The notes beneath the pieces were generated by a model. The model was not told the DNA's origin and did no database searches. It saw only the letters and a program-made list of their open reading frames with translations. The position numbers were made by a program, and so were the translations under genes. Of a stretch of DNA of 64,000 bases, positions 49,884-58,483 are shown in pieces. Each line of letters starts with the position of its first letter. The first letter of the stretch is position 1. The stretch is from the NCBI GenBank assembly GCA_963702495.1, contig CAVPDA010000009.1, positions 62,001 to 126,000 of the forward strand. Reading direction: 5' to 3'. This DNA is from CAVPDA01 sp963702495. Lineage in GTDB: Bacteria > Pseudomonadota > Gammaproteobacteria > Burkholderiales > Rhodocyclaceae.

Positions 49884-51215
49884 ATGAATTCTGTCCCGCC
49901 ACGGGCGCGCGGCGCGTTCCACGCCCTCGCGGCCGCTGTCCTTCTGCTCGTCGCCGTGCCCGCGGCCCAGTCCCAGTCCCAGTCGCCGTCCCAGACCGGC
50001 GACGACCAGGACAAGGTGCTGCGGGTCTGTGCCGATCCGAACAACCTGCCCCTTTCCAACCGCCAACTTGCCGGCTACGAGAACAAGATCGCCGAACTGT
50101 TCGCCCGCGACCTCGGCTGGAAGCTGGAGTACACGTGGTTTCCGCAGCGCATGGGCTTCATTCGCAACACCCTGCGCGCGCGCGACGCGGACGACCGGCG
50201 CTTCAAGTGCGACCTGGTGATCGGCGTGCCGGTCGGCTTCGAACTCGCCAGCACCACTGCGGCCTACTACCGTTCCACCTACGCCCTGGCCTACGTCAAG
50301 GGCCGCGGGCTGGACGCGGTGCAGACGCCGGATGACCTGCTCAAGCTCGACCCGGAAAAACTCCGATCGCTGAAGTTCGGCGTCTTCGGCCAGACGCCGC
50401 CGGCGGATTGGCTCCTCAAGTACAAGCTGTTCGACCAGGTGGTGCCGTATCAGCGCCAGACCGGTGATCCCGAGCAGTACCCGGGCGAGATGGTGGAGAA
50501 GGATCTGGTCGCCGGCAAGATCGATGTCGCGTTTTCCTGGGGACCGATCGCCGGCTATTACGCCAAGAAGGTTACGGCTGTACCGATCGCCGTCGTTCCC
50601 TTCAAGCCCGACCGGGAGATGCACTTCGACTATGCCATGGCCATGGGCGTGCGCTACGGCGAGAAGGAGTGGAAGGCGCGCATCGAGCAGTTGCTGGAAA
50701 AGAACCGCGGCAAGATCCAGGGCATCCTCGCGGCCTACGGCGTACCGCAGCTCGACGATGCCGGAAATTTCATCCGCGTGACCGCCGATCCGGCGATCAG
50801 TGTGGCGGGAGAGGCACCGCCCTACCGGGTGGCGGACGGCAAGGTCGATGCGTCCACCTACATCGGCTGGCGCCTGTTCCAGACCAATTGCGCGCAGTGC
50901 CACGGCAGCAGCGCAGCGGGCACCGACCGCGCCCCCGACCTGCTGCCGCGAGTGAAGGAAATGTCGCAGGCGCGTTTCGTCGGCACCGTGCTCCAGCGCT
51001 ACAAGGAACTGACGCCGGCCGGCGAGGCCTTCGCCGAGTCCGGCTCGCGCGAGGCCCTGGTGGCGGAGATCCTGCAGCGCAAGACGGGGGGCATCCCGAT
51101 GCCGGCCTGGGATGGCGATCCGAACGTCAAGCCGCATATCCTCGACCTCTATGCCTATCTGCGGGCCCGCGCCGACGGAGCGCTCGACGAGCGCCGGCCG
51201 GAACAGATGAAGTAG
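49884..51215 (+). CDS. xoxJ: XoxJ-like periplasmic binding protein fused to cytochrome c
   Basis: A 443-residue periplasmic protein. Signal peptide about 1-30; residues about 43-300 are a solute-binding-protein-like XoxJ domain (VLRVCADPNNLPLSN, YTWFPQRMGFIRNTL, FSWGPIAGYYA); residues about 320-435 are a class I cytochrome c domain with CAQCH near residue 335 and a Met in GIPMPAW. Free-standing XoxJ is about 280 residues, so the heme domain is an addition. XoxJ is thought to help assemble XoxF. The fusion could deliver electrons or heme-bearing contact at the same site (inference). It is 86 bases after xoxG. Confidence 0.87.
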   Translation: MNSVPPRARGAFHALAAAVLLLVAVPAAQSQSQSPSQTGDDQDKVLRVCADPNNLPLSNRQLAGYENKIAELFARDLGWKLEYTWFPQRMGFIRNTLRARDADDRRFKCDLVIGVPVGFELASTTAAYYRSTYALAYVKGRGLDAVQTPDDLLKLDPEKLRSLKFGVFGQTPPADWLLKYKLFDQVVPYQRQTGDPEQYPGEMVEKDLVAGKIDVAFSWGPIAGYYAKKVTAVPIAVVPFKPDREMHFDYAMAMGVRYGEKEWKARIEQLLEKNRGKIQGILAAYGVPQLDDAGNFIRVTADPAISVAGEAPPYRVADGKVDASTYIGWRLFQTNCAQCHGSSAAGTDRAPDLLPRVKEMSQARFVGTVLQRYKELTPAGEAFAESGSREALVAEILQRKTGGIPMPAWDGDPNVKPHILDLYAYLRARADGALDERRPEQMK

Positions 51216-51226
51216 GCTGCCGCGCC

Positions 51227-52255
51227 ATGATGCGTCTTGTCCTGGGCCTGCTCGGGTGCGCGTGGTCGATGGCGGCGCTGGGCGATGCCGACATGGACCT
51301 GTTCCGCAAGCTCACGGCCAGCGTTCTCAAGGTGGAAGCGCAGAACGGCGACGGCAGCGTATCGCTCGGCACCGGTGTCGTCGTCGGACCTGGCATGGTG
51401 GCCACCAACTGCCACGTGACCCGCAGCGCGCGCACCATCGAACTGGTCAAGGGCGCCCTGCGCCGCGTCGTGGAATCGCAGCAAAGCGACGTCGAGCACG
51501 ACCTTTGCCTGCTCTACTCGCCCCAGGTGGAGGACGACCCCGCCGTGTCGATCGTCCCGGAGCGGCCGCGCGTCGGGCAGTCCGTCTATGCCGTCGGATT
51601 CATTCTCGGCATCGCGCCGCGGCTCAATGCCGGGGAAATCAGCGCGGTCTACGAATACGACGACGGCAAGGTGATCGAAACGGACGCTGCCTTCACCTCG
51701 GGCGCCAGCGGCGGCGGCCTGTTCGATCCCGACGGGCGCCTGCTCGGCATCGTCACCTTCCGCTCCCGCGGCGACGACGCCCGTCACTTCTGCGTCCCGG
51801 CACGCTGGGTGACGCAGGCGTTGGAACGTTTCGACGGCCGGCCGGTCGCACCCATTACCGGCACCCCATTCTGGCAACGGCCGCGTGACGCACAGCCCTA
51901 TTTTCTGCGCGCCGCCACGCTGGAGGCGGAGCGAAACTGGACGGAACTCGCCGCGGTAGCCCGCCAGTGGTCCTTCGCCGAGTCTGGCAACCCGTCTTCC
52001 TGGTTTGCCCTGGGCAAGGCGCACGCCCAACTGCAGCAGCGCCCGCAGTCGATCGACGCCTACGAGGCTGCGGTGGCGATCGAGGCCGATTTCGCCGAAG
52101 CCTGGTACGGCCTCGGCCTCGCCTACGCCGACAGCGGCAGGCCGGACGAGGCAGAGCGGGTGCGCTTCGTCCTTCTCCGCCTCGCCCCGCGTCTGGCTCA
52201 GAAACTCGCGCAGCACACCGGGGCCTGCCGCGAAGGAGCAACGTTCGCATGCTGA
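51227..52255 (+). CDS. Periplasmic trypsin-like serine protease with TPR repeats
   Basis: A 342-residue protein: signal peptide (about 1-19), an S1-type protease domain with triad candidates His in TNCHVT (near 61), Asp in VEHDLCLL (near 90) and Ser in SGASGGGLF (near 160), then TPR repeats (about 235-330; SWFALGKAHAQLQQRPQSI, AWYGLGLAYADSGRPDEA). It starts 11 bases after the xoxJ fusion and overlaps the next gene, so it belongs to the xox operon. A role in XoxF or cytochrome quality control is a reasonable guess; nothing in the sequence shows the substrate. Confidence 0.82.
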   Translation: MMRLVLGLLGCAWSMAALGDADMDLFRKLTASVLKVEAQNGDGSVSLGTGVVVGPGMVATNCHVTRSARTIELVKGALRRVVESQQSDVEHDLCLLYSPQVEDDPAVSIVPERPRVGQSVYAVGFILGIAPRLNAGEISAVYEYDDGKVIETDAAFTSGASGGGLFDPDGRLLGIVTFRSRGDDARHFCVPARWVTQALERFDGRPVAPITGTPFWQRPRDAQPYFLRAATLEAERNWTELAAVARQWSFAESGNPSSWFALGKAHAQLQQRPQSIDAYEAAVAIEADFAEAWYGLGLAYADSGRPDEAERVRFVLLRLAPRLAQKLAQHTGACREGATFAC

Positions 52256-52977
52256 AATTCTCCGTCTCCTGTGCCGGCCGAAATTCCCATTCAGCGGCGG
52301 CTGTCCTCGCCGCGCTGCTGGTGGCGGCCACCGCGGCCGGCGCCGCCGACGAACCATCGGAGGCGGAAACCGCACTCTTCCTGACCGACCACCTGCAGAA
52401 GCTGTCGCCGCCGATGGTGCTGCGTTATTCCTTCAGCAAGACCGGTGCGCTGGAGAAGGGATTCAGCGACACGGTGGAGGTGGAGATCGGCAAGCCTGAC
52501 GCCGGCGCCGGGACGCGCGTCGTGACCCGCTGCCTCAGCGGCGACCGGAAGGTGGAATTGCCGGCCCTCGATTTCGCCCAGGGGAATCCGGCCCTGCTGT
52601 GCTTCCTGGAACGGGATATCCGCCAGATGGAGCGGCTTACCGGCGGCAAGGCCGACTATTTCCGCAAACGCATCCGGCTGGCTCTGGCGGAGCGGGCGCA
52701 GATGCGAGCGGTCAAGCTCGAGGTGAACGGCAGACCGGTGGAGGCGCGGGAAATTCGCATCACGCCCTACGCGGACGACCCGTTGCGCGCGCGCTTCGAA
52801 CGCTATGCCGGCAAGTATTATGTGTTCCGGGTTGCGGCGGACATACCCGGCGGTCTGATCGAGGCGGGTGCCGTCACACCCGACCAGAGCGGCGGCGTGC
52901 GGGCGGGCGAGGCAGCGCCGCAGTTGATCGAGGAAGTGCTGAAGTTCACCCCGGCAGAAGAAAGCAAGGAAAGATGA
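52249..52977 (+). CDS. Periplasmic protein of unknown function
   Basis: A 242-residue protein with a signal peptide (about 1-33, ending GAA-DE). The mature part is a predicted beta-rich domain (MVLRYSFSKTGALEKGFSD, then VVTRCLSGDRKVELP, ITPYADDPLRARFERYAGK) resembling lipid-binding or chaperone-like periplasmic folds. It overlaps the protease gene by 7 bases and folK by 4. I do not recognise it. Co-expression with xox genes hints at an envelope role in methanol oxidation. Confidence 0.72.
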   Translation: MLKFSVSCAGRNSHSAAAVLAALLVAATAAGAADEPSEAETALFLTDHLQKLSPPMVLRYSFSKTGALEKGFSDTVEVEIGKPDAGAGTRVVTRCLSGDRKVELPALDFAQGNPALLCFLERDIRQMERLTGGKADYFRKRIRLALAERAQMRAVKLEVNGRPVEAREIRITPYADDPLRARFERYAGKYYVFRVAADIPGGLIEAGAVTPDQSGGVRAGEAAPQLIEEVLKFTPAEESKER

Positions 52978-53510
52978 ACCAGGAACAGCGTGCCTTCATC
53001 GGCCTCGGCAGCAACCTGAAATCGCCCGAGCGCCAAATGCTCGCGGCCTTCGATGCGCTCGCCGCGACGCGCGGCGTGCGGCTCACCAAACGCTCCTCCC
53101 TCTACCGCACGGCACCGATCGGCTACGCGAACCAGCCGGATTTTCTCAACGCCGCCGCCGAGATATACACCCGCTTGACTCCCCTCGAACTGCTCGAAGC
53201 GCTGCTGGCGATCGAACGCAGTCACGGCCGGGTGCGCGAGTTTCCCAATGCGCCGCGCACTCTCGACCTCGACATCCTGATCTACGGCGACCTGCAGATC
53301 AACAGCGGGCAACTGACCGTGCCTCATCCGCGCGCCCATCTGCGCGCCTTCGTGCTGATGCCGCTGCTGGAGATCGCGCCCGACTGCGTCATTCCCGGGC
53401 TCGGCCCGGCGCGCGCCCTGCTGGACCAAGTGCGGGCGCAGGAAGTGACCCATGTCGCCGAGGAGGTGACCTTCCGCCTCGCCCTGGGCTCCCTCGCCGG
53501 CGCCGCCTGA
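52974..53510 (+). CDS. folK: 6-hydroxymethyl-dihydropterin pyrophosphokinase
   Basis: A 178-residue HPPK: FIGLGSNL at the N terminus, the pterin-binding SSLYRTAPIGYANQPDFLNA region (near residues 41-60), and the signature RTLDLDILIYGD. It activates the pterin ring for folate synthesis. Here it ends the xox operon and faces fhcC, so it may also feed the methanopterin pathway (inference). It overlaps the upstream gene by 4 bases. Confidence 0.92.
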   Translation: MNQEQRAFIGLGSNLKSPERQMLAAFDALAATRGVRLTKRSSLYRTAPIGYANQPDFLNAAAEIYTRLTPLELLEALLAIERSHGRVREFPNAPRTLDLDILIYGDLQINSGQLTVPHPRAHLRAFVLMPLLEIAPDCVIPGLGPARALLDQVRAQEVTHVAEEVTFRLALGSLAGAA

Positions 53511-53548
53511 CACCCCGGTGCGGGGCGGCCGACGGTCACCGCTTGCCG

Positions 53549-54364
53549 CTACGCCGGCAGCAGGATCTCGCCGCGGCCGCCGTTGGCCAGATCGCCCATG
53601 TAGCGCCGGACGCGGCCTGGAATCGCGGGCGATCGCCCGAAGCCCCCGGGCAGGCCCTGCCACGAGCGCTGCAGCAGATTCAGGAATCCCAGATCGTGCT
53701 CGCCGCAATCGTTGAAGGTCGGCAGCAATCCCTGCCTCAGCGCGCCCGCCAGCACAGTGCCGCGCAGCATGGCAAAGCCCGGATTGGCGCCGACGCTCCC
53801 CAGCACCACAAGGGTCCCGGCGGTCATGCGGCTGGCGCAGTAGTCGCCGGCATTGCCTTCGATCAGCAGCATGCCGCGGCGCATCCGGTCGCCCGCCCGG
53901 TCACCGGCATCGCCGCCCACCACCACGGTGCCGCCGCGCATGCCGTGCAGTTCGCCGACAAGCGCCGAGCCGAGGAAATCACCGACGCTGCCCCGTACCT
54001 GGATGACGCCGTTGCGCAGTGCGCAGGCGGCGTGGCTGCCGCAGCCGCCTTCCACCTCGATGCGTCCGCCGGCCATGGCCAGTCCCAGGTAGTCCCCGGC
54101 CTCGCCTGCCACCGTGACGCTGCCGCCGGTCATGCCGGCGCCGATGCGGTCCAGCTTTGTACAGTTACCCTCGAAGCGCAGGTCGGCGACATCATCGCCG
54201 CGCAGATCGAACAGGTCACCCACCCGCAGCCGGCGATTGCCCGAGGACAGCTCCATGGCCGCGATCTGTTCGCGCGACAGGCCCGACAGCCGGTCCGGCG
54301 TCAGGGCCGACACGTCGAGCCGCTGCCGCGGCGCCTCCCGGAGCGCGAAGGAAAAGGCGGTCAT
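53549..54364 (-). CDS. fhcC: Formyltransferase/hydrolase complex subunit C
   Basis: A 271-residue parallel beta-helix protein of the FwdC/GltS C-terminal type, with repeated GG-x-x-x-V/I-x-G turns (GGSVTVAGEAGDYLG, GGTVVVGGDAGDRAG, AGTLVVLGSVGANPG). With FhcA, B and D it converts formyl-H4MPT to formate in methylotrophs. It overlaps fhcD by 4 bases; last gene of fhcBADC. The gap to convergent folK is 38 bases. Confidence 0.95.
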   Translation of the reverse strand: MTAFSFALREAPRQRLDVSALTPDRLSGLSREQIAAMELSSGNRRLRVGDLFDLRGDDVADLRFEGNCTKLDRIGAGMTGGSVTVAGEAGDYLGLAMAGGRIEVEGGCGSHAACALRNGVIQVRGSVGDFLGSALVGELHGMRGGTVVVGGDAGDRAGDRMRRGMLLIEGNAGDYCASRMTAGTLVVLGSVGANPGFAMLRGTVLAGALRQGLLPTFNDCGEHDLGFLNLLQRSWQGLPGGFGRSPAIPGRVRRYMGDLANGGRGEILLPA

Positions 54365-55258
54365 CGCAGGATTTCCCGCAGGCGGAAGTGGAACGGCCCG
54401 AGTTTGCCGCCGTAGTTGCCCGCCGTGATGCGGCGCACGCCGCCGGCGGCGCCGATGGCACATACCGCGTCCATGCCAGCGCGCATGGCGGCGCGCACGT
54501 CGGCATCGGTGAGGCCGTCGATCACGATCTCCAGCACGCAGCCCACGTCCGGGGTGAGTTCGCTCTTGGTCACGCCGCGGATGGTGGGACAGAAGGCGTC
54601 GTTGGTGGAGGCCGGCAGCGCCTTGTACTTCGATCCGACCTTGGAGCCGGAGCGCACCACCCCGCCGGGAAACGGCATGATCACGTTCGCCAGGCGCCCC
54701 ATGGCGTCGATCGCGGCCTCGCACGCCGCCAGCGCGCTATCGGTGCTTTCCGCCAGGACGAGAAAGTTGCCGCCGCCCACCGCCTTCACCATGCCGGTCG
54801 TCTCCTGGCACAGAAATTCGCCGTCCATCACCGGCACGCGCCAGTAGCGCCGGCCGCCGATCAGCTTGGACATCTGGAAACCGTCGCCGAAGAAGCGCAG
54901 CGTCTTGCCCAGCGGCAGCGGCTCACCCCCGTCGATGCCGGCAAACACGGCGCTCGTCGGCGAGGTGAGGACGCATTGGCCGACGCGCCGCTCGATCTGC
55001 TTGGTCAGTTCCTTGGTTGAACACCGCGAACAGCAGGACCGAAACGCCGGGGCGGCCGTCCGGCGTTTCCGCCGGCGGCAGTTCACGCTCGATTCCCGCC
55101 TCGCAGCCGCAGCCGATGACCGAAGTGGCGAAGCCGGTCATGGCCGCCGCCGCATGCAGCGCCCACTTCAGGTTGTGGGCGGTGACGATGAGCCGCGTCG
55201 CCTTCATGCCGAAGGCTTCGGCGAAGGTGTCGTCGATGAGTACGCCGTTGAGGATCAT
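54361..55258 (-). CDS. fhcD: Formylmethanofuran-H4MPT formyltransferase, frameshifted
   Basis: Two overlapping frames encode one FhcD. The first (from 55258) gives MILNGVLIDDTFAEAFGMKA and the SVIGCGCEAGIE segment up to VLLFAVF. The second picks up at TKELTKQIERRVGQCVLTSP and runs to the stop at 54361. They differ by one base; removing one base from AACC at about 55015-55021 gives a continuous 298-residue protein of normal length. FhcD transfers the formyl group from H4MPT to the methanofuran-like cofactor. As written the product would stop early. Overlaps fhcA and fhcC by 4 bases each. Confidence 0.9.
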
Positions 55259-56919
55259 GGCTTGCGACAGGGGTGAGGCAGCAGGCGGCTGCCGTGCCCG
55301 CATTCGCACATCTCGTCGTCGCTGATCTTGAAATTGTCCATGCGCAGCGTCTGGTAGCGCTCGAAATACGGCGCAAGCTTGCGTTCGATGCCGCGGTCGA
55401 ACTCCGGCTTGACCACATGGGTGTTGCCCCAGACCACCTGGACGACGGCGCCGTCGCGCACCACCAGTTCGCCGTCCTTGAACACATATTCCGGGCGGGC
55501 GAACATGCGCTCGCGGTCCGCCTCGTCGCGATAGACGACGATGTCCGCGGCCGCGCCCGCCCCCAGCCGGCCCCGGTCCGTCAGGCCGAGAATGCGCGCC
55601 GGCGCAGCCCGCGTCATGATGGCGATCTCGTACAGCGAGTATTCGCGTTCCAGGCTGCCCAGGGTGCTCAGGGCGGCGGCATCGGGATGGATCTTCGCCA
55701 GCGCCTCATTGCGGTAGCTGCGGTCCATCAGCAGCCGGATGAGGTGCGGGTAACTGGTGAAGGGCGCGCCGTTGGGGTGGTCGGTGGTGAGGAAGACGCG
55801 CCACGGATCGTTCACCAGCAGGAAGATCTCCAGCCCGATCGCCCATTGCAGCGCATTGACGAAGTTCCGGTCGCGATAGCGGAACGGCACCACGCCGCAG
55901 CCGGCGTCGCACTCGATGTCCATGACCACGAATTTCTTCGGGCTGGCGAGATGGCTGTTGCGGTGCTGGGCCATGGTGTCGCCGGAGGCGGTGACGGTCT
56001 GGCCGAACATGATCTGCCCGACGTCGGCGGTGACGTTGCCACGGGCGTTGATCGCCTCCGCGATGCGCGCGGCGCCCGAGGAGAACTTGCGGTCGCCTTC
56101 TGTGCCGTAGCTGTGGAACTGGATGTGGGTGAGGTGGATCGGCAGCCCCTGTGCCGCCTCCATCGTCGCCAGGGTCGTGTCCACGTTGCCGGGCACGCCC
56201 AGGTTGCTGGCGTGAACGTGCAGCGGATGGGGCACCCCGAGTTCGTGCACCGCCCGCGTCAGCACTTCGATGATGCGCCGCGGCGTGACACGGTACCAGG
56301 CGTGCTCCTCGTCCAGTTGCAGCGTGCGCTGGTTGAACTTGAAGGCGCTGATGCCGCCGGGATTGACCACCTTGATGCCGATGCACTGGCTGGCGTGCAG
56401 CGTCCATGCCACATAGTCGTTGATCGCCTGCTGGTCCTCGCGCGCCGCCAGCAGGCGCAGCAGGAAGTCGTCGCTGCCGAGCATGGCGTAGCCGCCCTTG
56501 TCCACCATCGGCGTGTCGCCCATCTCCATGTGGGCCTGGCGCGCGTTGATGGGCAATACCGCCGGCTCGAAGCAGGCGGTGTAGCCCATCTCGGCGTAGC
56601 GGTAGCCGGTCGCCAGCGTGCCGGGCGCGGCGTGGCCGCAGGAGGAGCGCGTCAGGGCGCCGCGCGGCAGCGGGTCGGCGCGGTGATCTTCCGGCAGCAT
56701 CACGCGTGCGATATTGACCTTGCCGCCGCCGATGTGGGTGTGCAGATCGATGCCCCCCGCCATCACCACCCGCCCGGAAAGATCGTAGTCGTGGTCGATG
56801 CGCTCGTCCGGCGGCGGCGCCTCGACCATGCGGCCGTCGCGCACGTACAGATCGCGCACCTCGCCGTCGATGCCGTGGGCCGGATCATAGACGCGGCCGC
56901 CGCGCAGCCGGGTCAGCAT
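55255..56919 (-). CDS. fhcA: Formyltransferase/hydrolase complex subunit A
   Basis: A 554-residue amidohydrolase-fold protein homologous to FwdA/FmdA. It shows the metal motif DLHTHIGGGKVN (near residue 56), LHVHASNLG, HLTHIQFHSYG, and TTDHPNG. The subunit hydrolyses the formyl cofactor to formate. Its ATG at 56919 overlaps the fhcB stop by 7 bases; longer in-frame starts run into fhcB coding sequence. Confidence 0.95.
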   Translation of the reverse strand: MLTRLRGGRVYDPAHGIDGEVRDLYVRDGRMVEAPPPDERIDHDYDLSGRVVMAGGIDLHTHIGGGKVNIARVMLPEDHRADPLPRGALTRSSCGHAAPGTLATGYRYAEMGYTACFEPAVLPINARQAHMEMGDTPMVDKGGYAMLGSDDFLLRLLAAREDQQAINDYVAWTLHASQCIGIKVVNPGGISAFKFNQRTLQLDEEHAWYRVTPRRIIEVLTRAVHELGVPHPLHVHASNLGVPGNVDTTLATMEAAQGLPIHLTHIQFHSYGTEGDRKFSSGAARIAEAINARGNVTADVGQIMFGQTVTASGDTMAQHRNSHLASPKKFVVMDIECDAGCGVVPFRYRDRNFVNALQWAIGLEIFLLVNDPWRVFLTTDHPNGAPFTSYPHLIRLLMDRSYRNEALAKIHPDAAALSTLGSLEREYSLYEIAIMTRAAPARILGLTDRGRLGAGAAADIVVYRDEADRERMFARPEYVFKDGELVVRDGAVVQVVWGNTHVVKPEFDRGIERKLAPYFERYQTLRMDNFKISDDEMCECGHGSRLLPHPCRKP

Positions 56920-58199
56920 GGCGGGATCGCCTCGCCGATCGCCGCCACCACCCGTGCCACGCTCGGCAATCCGCTTTCGCGCAACTGCCGCAGCGGCAGC
57001 ATCACCACCTTGTCGGTGCGGAAAAGATGGCCGGCGTGATCGACGCCGGGCGTGCCGACGGGAATGAACACCTCCGGCTCGCGCTCGCACACCATGCCCG
57101 GGCGTCCCAGCACCACCGTCGGCACCACGGCGGCCGGCGGCCCGCGGCGCTCGTCGAAGCTGGCGATCCACAGCAGCGCATCGGCCTCGCCCTGCGCCAG
57201 CAAGCGCGCCGTCGCGAAGCGCTGCGGATCGTATTCGGGCACCCCGCTGCCGAAGCCGGTGCGAAACGGCAAGCCGGTCTGCCACAGTTCCACGCCGTCC
57301 GCCGTGAAGTCGCCGTCGCTGCCGCCAAGGGGCAGCCCGGCCGCGCGCGTGCTCCGGTTGAGGTCCTTGATCAACTCGCACAGCGCCCGCACGGTGAGCT
57401 CGGCATGGGGAAAGTCGAAATCGGCCGCCGCCCACACCACGACGGCGTAACGGGCGCTCTTCAGCTTGTCGGCGAGGGTGCGCCACTGCGCCATCGGCAC
57501 CCCCGCCGCCGTCTCCGCCTGCAGTTCCCGGCCCGCCACCAAGGCGCGCAGCGCGCCGAAGGCGGCGCCGAGCGCGCCGATGTCGCAGGGGATCTGAAAC
57601 GGGCGGCGCCCATCCGGCGCGATGCCGGCAATCGCGTCGAGGTCGCGCCCCAGATAGACCACCTCGCGCTGCGCCGACGCAAGCCCGAAAAGGGTCTCCT
57701 CGACCCAGACAAAGCGCTCGAAGAAGCGCGGAAACCGGCTCACCACGTCGGTGCCCGCCAGCACCACGAGATCGGCGCGGTTCTTCACCTCCGCCAGGGT
57801 GGTGGTGATCCAGCCGCCCTCCTGCACCGCCAGCAGATTGCGGAACTTGGCCGGCGCATTCATGTGGTCGAGCACGGCGCCGATGCGGTCGGCGAGACTC
57901 ATCACCGCGCGCATGCCGGCCACATCGGTGGCGAGGCCGCCGATCAGCGCCTGGTGCGCGTTTGCCAGCAGTACGGCAGCGGCCGCCACCGCTTCCTCCA
58001 AACCCGCCGCCCGGCCGCCGATGCGCGGCGACGAGTCCGGTGCGCTCTGCTGCAGCGCCCGCTGGCTCAATACGCAGCCGCGGTCGACGACCTGCATCGC
58101 GGCACCGCTCGCGCGCACCGTGACGTCGTCACAGAGCAGGCCGCAGAACGGGCAGGTGGCCTGGATTGCCGGGGAGAGATCAGGCATCGACTCGATCAT
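56913..58199 (-). CDS. fhcB: Formyltransferase/hydrolase complex subunit B
   Basis: A 428-residue homologue of FwdB/FmdB, the molybdopterin-type subunit, though bacterial FhcB lacks redox activity. CPFCGLLCDDV at residues about 15-25 recalls the N-terminal cluster motif, followed by RGCVLSQRALQ. First gene of fhcBADC. The ATG at 58199 and a second at 58187 are both possible; neither has a strong Shine-Dalgarno. The 284 bases to the divergent RFAP synthase gene (58200-58483) should hold both promoters, but I see no clear boxes. Confidence 0.93.
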   Translation of the reverse strand: MIESMPDLSPAIQATCPFCGLLCDDVTVRASGAAMQVVDRGCVLSQRALQQSAPDSSPRIGGRAAGLEEAVAAAAVLLANAHQALIGGLATDVAGMRAVMSLADRIGAVLDHMNAPAKFRNLLAVQEGGWITTTLAEVKNRADLVVLAGTDVVSRFPRFFERFVWVEETLFGLASAQREVVYLGRDLDAIAGIAPDGRRPFQIPCDIGALGAAFGALRALVAGRELQAETAAGVPMAQWRTLADKLKSARYAVVVWAAADFDFPHAELTVRALCELIKDLNRSTRAAGLPLGGSDGDFTADGVELWQTGLPFRTGFGSGVPEYDPQRFATARLLAQGEADALLWIASFDERRGPPAAVVPTVVLGRPGMVCEREPEVFIPVGTPGVDHAGHLFRTDKVVMLPLRQLRESGLPSVARVVAAIGEAIPPC

Positions 58200-58483
58200 G
58201 CGCGAAGAAACGGGATGAATTCGATGCAGGTAACGTGCCATGCCGGACTGCCGTTGGCCGCAGCAGCCCCGCTCCGCCGCAGCACGGCACGGACGGCGAG
58301 GAACGCCCGCCGGCGCCGCCTGCCGCCACCCGCAGAGCGTGACACTATGCTCCGCTGGCGCCACAGCAACGCCGCCCGATGCGGCCACGCGCCGGCACGG
58401 CAGAGAGAAGCCATGCGTGGCACGCAGGTTGCTAAACTGGATTATTCGTAACAACAAGAGGCCCCTCTCCAGGCTGAGACTCG

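Noticed and set aside
58200..58483. A small gene in the fhcB-mptG divergent region
   Set aside because: Short frames exist on both strands but lack start context and look like Arg/Ala-rich noise.
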